Assembly: GCA_947259815.1 (NCBI GenBank)
Contig: CAMYNO010000227.1
Span: 1 to 8,873, forward strand
Length of the DNA stretch: 8,873 nt
From: an uncultured Parvularculaceae bacterium
GTDB lineage: Bacteria; Pseudomonadota; Alphaproteobacteria; Caulobacterales; Parvularculaceae
Reading direction: 5' to 3'
Shown one piece after another: positions 6,469-8,873 of the stretch (positions are counted from its first letter, which is position 1; every line of letters starts with the position of its first letter). Under the pieces are notes generated by a model. It did not search any database. It was given only the letters and a program-made list of their open reading frames with translations, and had not been told where the DNA came from. Made by a program: the position numbers and the translations under genes.

Positions 6469-6509
6469 TAGACTGCGCTCACGATTCTTCGAATCATGAG
6501 CGCAGTCTG
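6469..6509. repeat. Long near-perfect inverted repeat
   Basis: Bases 6470-6487 pair with 6491-6508 around a three-base TTC loop. This gives an 18-position stem with a single C/A mismatch (6482 with 6496) and a possible G-U extension at 6469/6509. The arms begin AGACTGCGCTCACGATTC. No T-run follows on either strand. It lies 25 bases after the first dispersed repeat, in a non-coding spacer. It could be the core of a small mobile palindromic element or a transcript-end hairpin. Confidence 0.75.
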
Positions 6510-6585
6510 GAATCTTTCGTGACCGCGCGTGCGAACCCAAAAACCGCTTACACTTTTTGTGGATGCGCTCTAACATTTCCAATGG

Positions 6586-6606
6586 ATCCCGGATCAAGTC
6601 CGGGAT
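6586..6606. repeat. Dispersed palindromic repeat, ATCCCGGA/TCCGGGAT hairpin
   Basis: ATCCCGGA and TCCGGGAT form an eight-pair perfect stem with a five-base loop (TCAAG), flanked by TGG and GA. Its minus-strand reading gives the chance peptide LIPDLIRDP, again a hallmark of a widespread intergenic repeat in alphaproteobacteria. It lies about 50 bases past the pyrC stop on the convergent side. No T-run follows it in either direction. Confidence 0.8.
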
Positions 6607-6654
6607 GAGCGGGCGTAAGCGCACCACGTGGCCGGCAACCCGCTTTTAGCGCGT

Positions 6655-7707
6655 TCAATCCGCCGCGCCAATAAACCGCCACGCCAGCGTTTCACCCGCA
6701 TGAAACGGCACAAGCCGCGCGCCGCCAGCGCCATATTCTTCGGGCGCCGTCACGCCTGTCCGCTCCAGCACCACGCGCTCTTCATTGACGGGAAGGCCAT
6801 AGAACTTCGGGCCGTTAAGGCTCGCAAACCCCTCCAGCTTGTCAAGCGCACCCTCTTCTTCGAAAACCTTTGCATAGCTCTCAATGGCGAAAGGCGCATT
6901 GAACACGCCGGCGCAGCCACAGGCGGACTCTTTTGCATCCGCCGGGTGCGGCGCAGAGTCCGTACCCAGAAAGAATTTCTCCGAGCCCGATGTCGCCGCC
7001 TTGCGGAGCGCCAGTCGATGCCGTTCCCGCTTGGCGACCGGCAGGCAATAATAATGCGGACGCAACCCGCCCTGAAACATCGCATTGCGATTATATTCCA
7101 GATGATGCGGCGTGATCGTCGCGGCGACATTGGCGCCGGCGGCCGTTACGAATTCCACCGCGTCGGCTGTCGTGACATGTTCGAAGACAGTTTTCAGCTC
7201 GGGGAAATCGCCGGCCAGCGGCGCCAGCACCCGCTCGATAAATACCGCCTCGCGGTCGAACACATCAATCTCGCTGTCTGTGACTTCGCCATGCACAAGC
7301 AGCGGCACGCCGGCGCGCTGCATCGCCGCCAGCGCCGGATAAATGTTGCGGATATCCGTCACGCCATGGGCGGAGTTAGTCGTCGCATTTGCCGGGTAAA
7401 GCTTGCACGCGGTAAATACACCCTCCGCCGCGCCGCGCGTTATTTCCTCGCCATCGGCCTCGTCGGTCAGATAACAGGTCATCAGCGGCGTGAAGTCGGC
7501 CTCCCCCACCGCCGCCATGATGCGCTCGCGATAGGCCGTCGCCGCCGCCACACTCGTCACCGGGCGCGCAAGATTCGGCATGATGATGGCGCGGGCGAAC
7601 TGGCGCGCGGTAAAGCCGGCGACCGCGCCCAGCATGGCGCCGTCACGCAGATGCACATGCCAGTCATCGGGCCGGCGAATTTCAAGCCTTATGGGGTTTT
7701 CGGTCAT
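6655..7707 (-). CDS. pyrC: Dihydroorotase, class II (homodimeric type)
   Basis: This 350-residue enzyme cyclises N-carbamoyl-L-aspartate to dihydroorotate, the third step of de novo UMP synthesis, in the cytoplasm. The class II dihydroorotase pattern is complete. [11 protein letters not shown] (13-23) supplies the first zinc histidines H17 and H19. K102 in CKLYPA is the lysine expected to be carboxylated and bridge the metals. H139 (LLVHGEV) and H177 (FEHVTT) complete the metal set, and D250 in GTDSAPH is the catalytic aspartate. IMPNL (42-46) and ITPHHL (198-203) are also typical. Length equals that of E. coli PyrC. The start is ATG 7707, with a weak purine run (AGAAAG) six bases upstream. 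No pyrB or carbamoyl-phosphate synthase gene is adjacent. It diverges from ygfZ across only 55 bases, so their promoters must be packed together. Confidence 0.97.
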   Translation of the reverse strand: MTENPIRLEIRRPDDWHVHLRDGAMLGAVAGFTARQFARAIIMPNLARPVTSVAAATAYRERIMAAVGEADFTPLMTCYLTDEADGEEITRGAAEGVFTACKLYPANATTNSAHGVTDIRNIYPALAAMQRAGVPLLVHGEVTDSEIDVFDREAVFIERVLAPLAGDFPELKTVFEHVTTADAVEFVTAAGANVAATITPHHLEYNRNAMFQGGLRPHYYCLPVAKRERHRLALRKAATSGSEKFFLGTDSAPHPADAKESACGCAGVFNAPFAIESYAKVFEEEGALDKLEGFASLNGPKFYGLPVNEERVVLERTGVTAPEEYGAGGARLVPFHAGETLAWRFIGAAD

Positions 7708-7762
7708 GAACGCTTTCTACGCCGAGGCCAAATGACTTTGCAAATAGGCGCAGCCGCATTAA

Positions 7763-8524
7763 ATGGCGACGATGGATACGCTTAAACGTCTGACCAATCG
7801 CGCTATCGTCACCGTCTCCGGCGAGGATGCGTCTTCTTTCCTGAATGGCCTCGTGACCAACGGCCCGCCGCGCAGGGATCGCTGTTTTTCCGCGCTGTTG
7901 TCGCCGCAGGGAAAGGTGCTTTTCGATTTTTATATCCACAAGGCGCCGGAGGGATACTGGTTCGACATCCACCAGCGCGCGGCGGAAGTCTTCATGCGCC
8001 GGCTCATGGTCTATCGCCTGCGGGCGAAGGTCGAGATCGAAATCGACGAGACGCTGGCGGTGTTGATCTATGATTACGGCGACCGCTCTGTCGGCGAGGC
8101 GGGCGACCTCCCCGCCATGTCGCTGCAGGATTTCCACGCCAAGCGAATCGCCGCCGGCGTTCCCGAATGGGGCGAGGATTTCGGCTCCGACGAAGTCTTC
8201 CCCATGGATGTCAATTTCGATCTGCTTTACGGCGTCGATTATAAAAAAGGGTGTTTCATCGGCCAGGAAGTCGCCAGCCGCATGAAGCGCAAGGGCGAGG
8301 TTCGCAAACGCACGCTCATTGCTGCGTTTGACGGCGACGCGCCGGAAAGCGGCGCGCCCATTACATCCGGTGAATCAACCATCGGACATATCCTCTCCGG
8401 CGCGAAAGGGCGCGCGCTTGCGCTTGTTCGCCTCGACCGCATGGAAAAAGCGAGCGAACCGTTCATTGCCGGCGACCGCACCATCACGCTTTCCCGCCCG
8501 CTTTACATGGAGGATGAGGAATAG
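7763..8524 (+). CDS. ygfZ: YgfZ/IBA57-type folate-binding Fe-S assembly protein
   Basis: This 253-residue protein is a GcvT-like tetrahydrofolate-binding protein of the YgfZ/IBA57 family, which helps build or repair certain [4Fe-4S] proteins. The family signature K-G-C-x-x-G-Q-E is KGCFIGQE (162-169, Cys164), followed by ASRMKRKGEVRKR (171-183). N-terminal features also fit: FLNGLVTN (26-33), a substrate-pocket strand with LLSPQGKVLFDFYI (45-58), and MDVNFDLLYGVDY just before the signature. Two ATGs, at 7763 and 7772, are in frame; neither has a convincing SD, so the first is given and a leaderless or weakly initiated message is possible. The stop overlaps the GTG of the following glycosylase gene by one base (TAGTG), so the pair is almost surely one transcript. 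The shorter length compared with E. coli YgfZ (about 326 residues) is usual in alphaproteobacteria, as I recall. Confidence 0.93.
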   Translation: MATMDTLKRLTNRAIVTVSGEDASSFLNGLVTNGPPRRDRCFSALLSPQGKVLFDFYIHKAPEGYWFDIHQRAAEVFMRRLMVYRLRAKVEIEIDETLAVLIYDYGDRSVGEAGDLPAMSLQDFHAKRIAAGVPEWGEDFGSDEVFPMDVNFDLLYGVDYKKGCFIGQEVASRMKRKGEVRKRTLIAAFDGDAPESGAPITSGESTIGHILSGAKGRALALVRLDRMEKASEPFIAGDRTITLSRPLYMEDEE

Positions 8525-8873
8525 TGGCGGCGAAAGCAAAACTGCATTGTTTGTGGGCGCCGGCGGACGACGAAATTTATCGCCAATACCATGACGAAGA
8601 ATGGGGCGTGCCGGAATATGACGACCGCGCGCTTTTTGAAAAACTCATCCTCGATGGTTTTCAGGCGGGCCTTTCCTGGCGCACCATTCTCTATAAGCGC
8701 GATAATTTTCGCAAAGCGTTCGACGGGTTTAATCCGGAAAAGATTGCGCGCTATACGCCGAAGAAAATCGAACGCTTAATGAACGACGCGGGGATCATCC
8801 GCTCGCAAACCAAAATCAACGCCGCCATCGGCAATGCGAAAAGCTGGCTGGAAATCATGGAGGCCGGCGAAGG
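8524..8873 (+). CDS. tag: DNA-3-methyladenine glycosylase I, N-terminal 116 residues
   Basis: This gene runs off the right edge; 116 codons are visible. Tag removes 3-methyladenine from alkylated DNA, leaving an abasic site. The visible part covers the N-terminal zinc half-site: C9 (LHCLW) and H23 (QYHDEEWG). It then shows ALFEKLILDGFQAGLSWRTILYKRDNFRKAF in overlapping pieces (residues 36-66) and the IIRSQTKINA helix. The base-pocket tryptophan W52 matches E. coli W46. The residue matching E. coli E38, which contacts the flipped base, is D44 here, and the Cys-to-His distance is one residue longer than in E. coli. The GTG start at 8524 overlaps the ygfZ stop, and no other good start lies nearby. 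The two C-terminal zinc ligands lie beyond the window. Confidence 0.93.
   Translation, partial: MAAKAKLHCLWAPADDEIYRQYHDEEWGVPEYDDRALFEKLILDGFQAGLSWRTILYKRDNFRKAFDGFNPEKIARYTPKKIERLMNDAGIIRSQTKINAAIGNAKSWLEIMEAGE

Noticed and set aside
6376..6627. An 83-codon minus-strand open frame in the convergent spacer
   Set aside because: Its translation includes LIPDLIRDP and WIPAFAGM, the classic spurious peptides of dispersed intergenic repeats, and it overlaps the TIGR02301 3' end.
6608..6647. A possible plus-strand terminator: AGCGGG pairing with CCCGCT followed by TTTT
   Set aside because: The stem is only six pairs across a 25-base loop and the T-run is four bases, part of it used in the stem. 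This is too weak to call.

Overview
The window looks like a chromosomal segment of an alphaproteobacterium. The evidence is moderately high GC, a TIGR02301-family secreted protein (as far as I know an alphaproteobacterial family), a pyrC/ygfZ/tag neighbourhood, and intergenic hairpins of the type whose chance translations contain WIPAFAGM and LIPDLIRDP. I cannot name the genus with confidence. All genes look intact. I see no insertion sequence, integrase, tRNA, rRNA, CRISPR array or phage gene.

Layout, left to right. Bases 1-188 hold the 3' end of an unrecognised plus-strand gene that faces, 12 bases away, the end of a minus-strand pair: a PaaI-like hotdog thioesterase followed by a fatty-acyl-CoA-ligase-type AMP-forming synthetase. 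A 126-base divergent spacer separates this pair from a plus-strand FAD-dependent oxidoreductase of the geranylgeranyl-reductase type. Together they look like a small lipid or isoprenoid acyl-handling locus; the substrate cannot be read from sequence.

The oxidoreductase converges on a minus-strand family 8 glycosyltransferase (GTG start). Upstream of that, on the same strand, is a SRAP/YedK-type abasic-site-crosslinking protein. The SRAP gene diverges, with only 22 bases between the two start codons, from a Nudix hydrolase, and the Nudix gene is followed by the TIGR02301 periplasmic protein.

Bases 6409-6654 are a gene-free convergent spacer with three hairpins, two of them matching widespread dispersed repeats. 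Then come dihydroorotase (pyrC, minus) and, divergently, a YgfZ/IBA57-type Fe-S-assembly protein overlapping by one base a 3-methyladenine DNA glycosylase I gene (tag), which is cut by the window end.

I did not find a convincing undescribed system. The points most worth a second look are the thioesterase/ligase/reductase locus, the repeat cluster with a long near-perfect hairpin, the compact SRAP/Nudix divergent start region with a possible leaderless promoter, and small departures from family consensus in the SRAP and Tag proteins.
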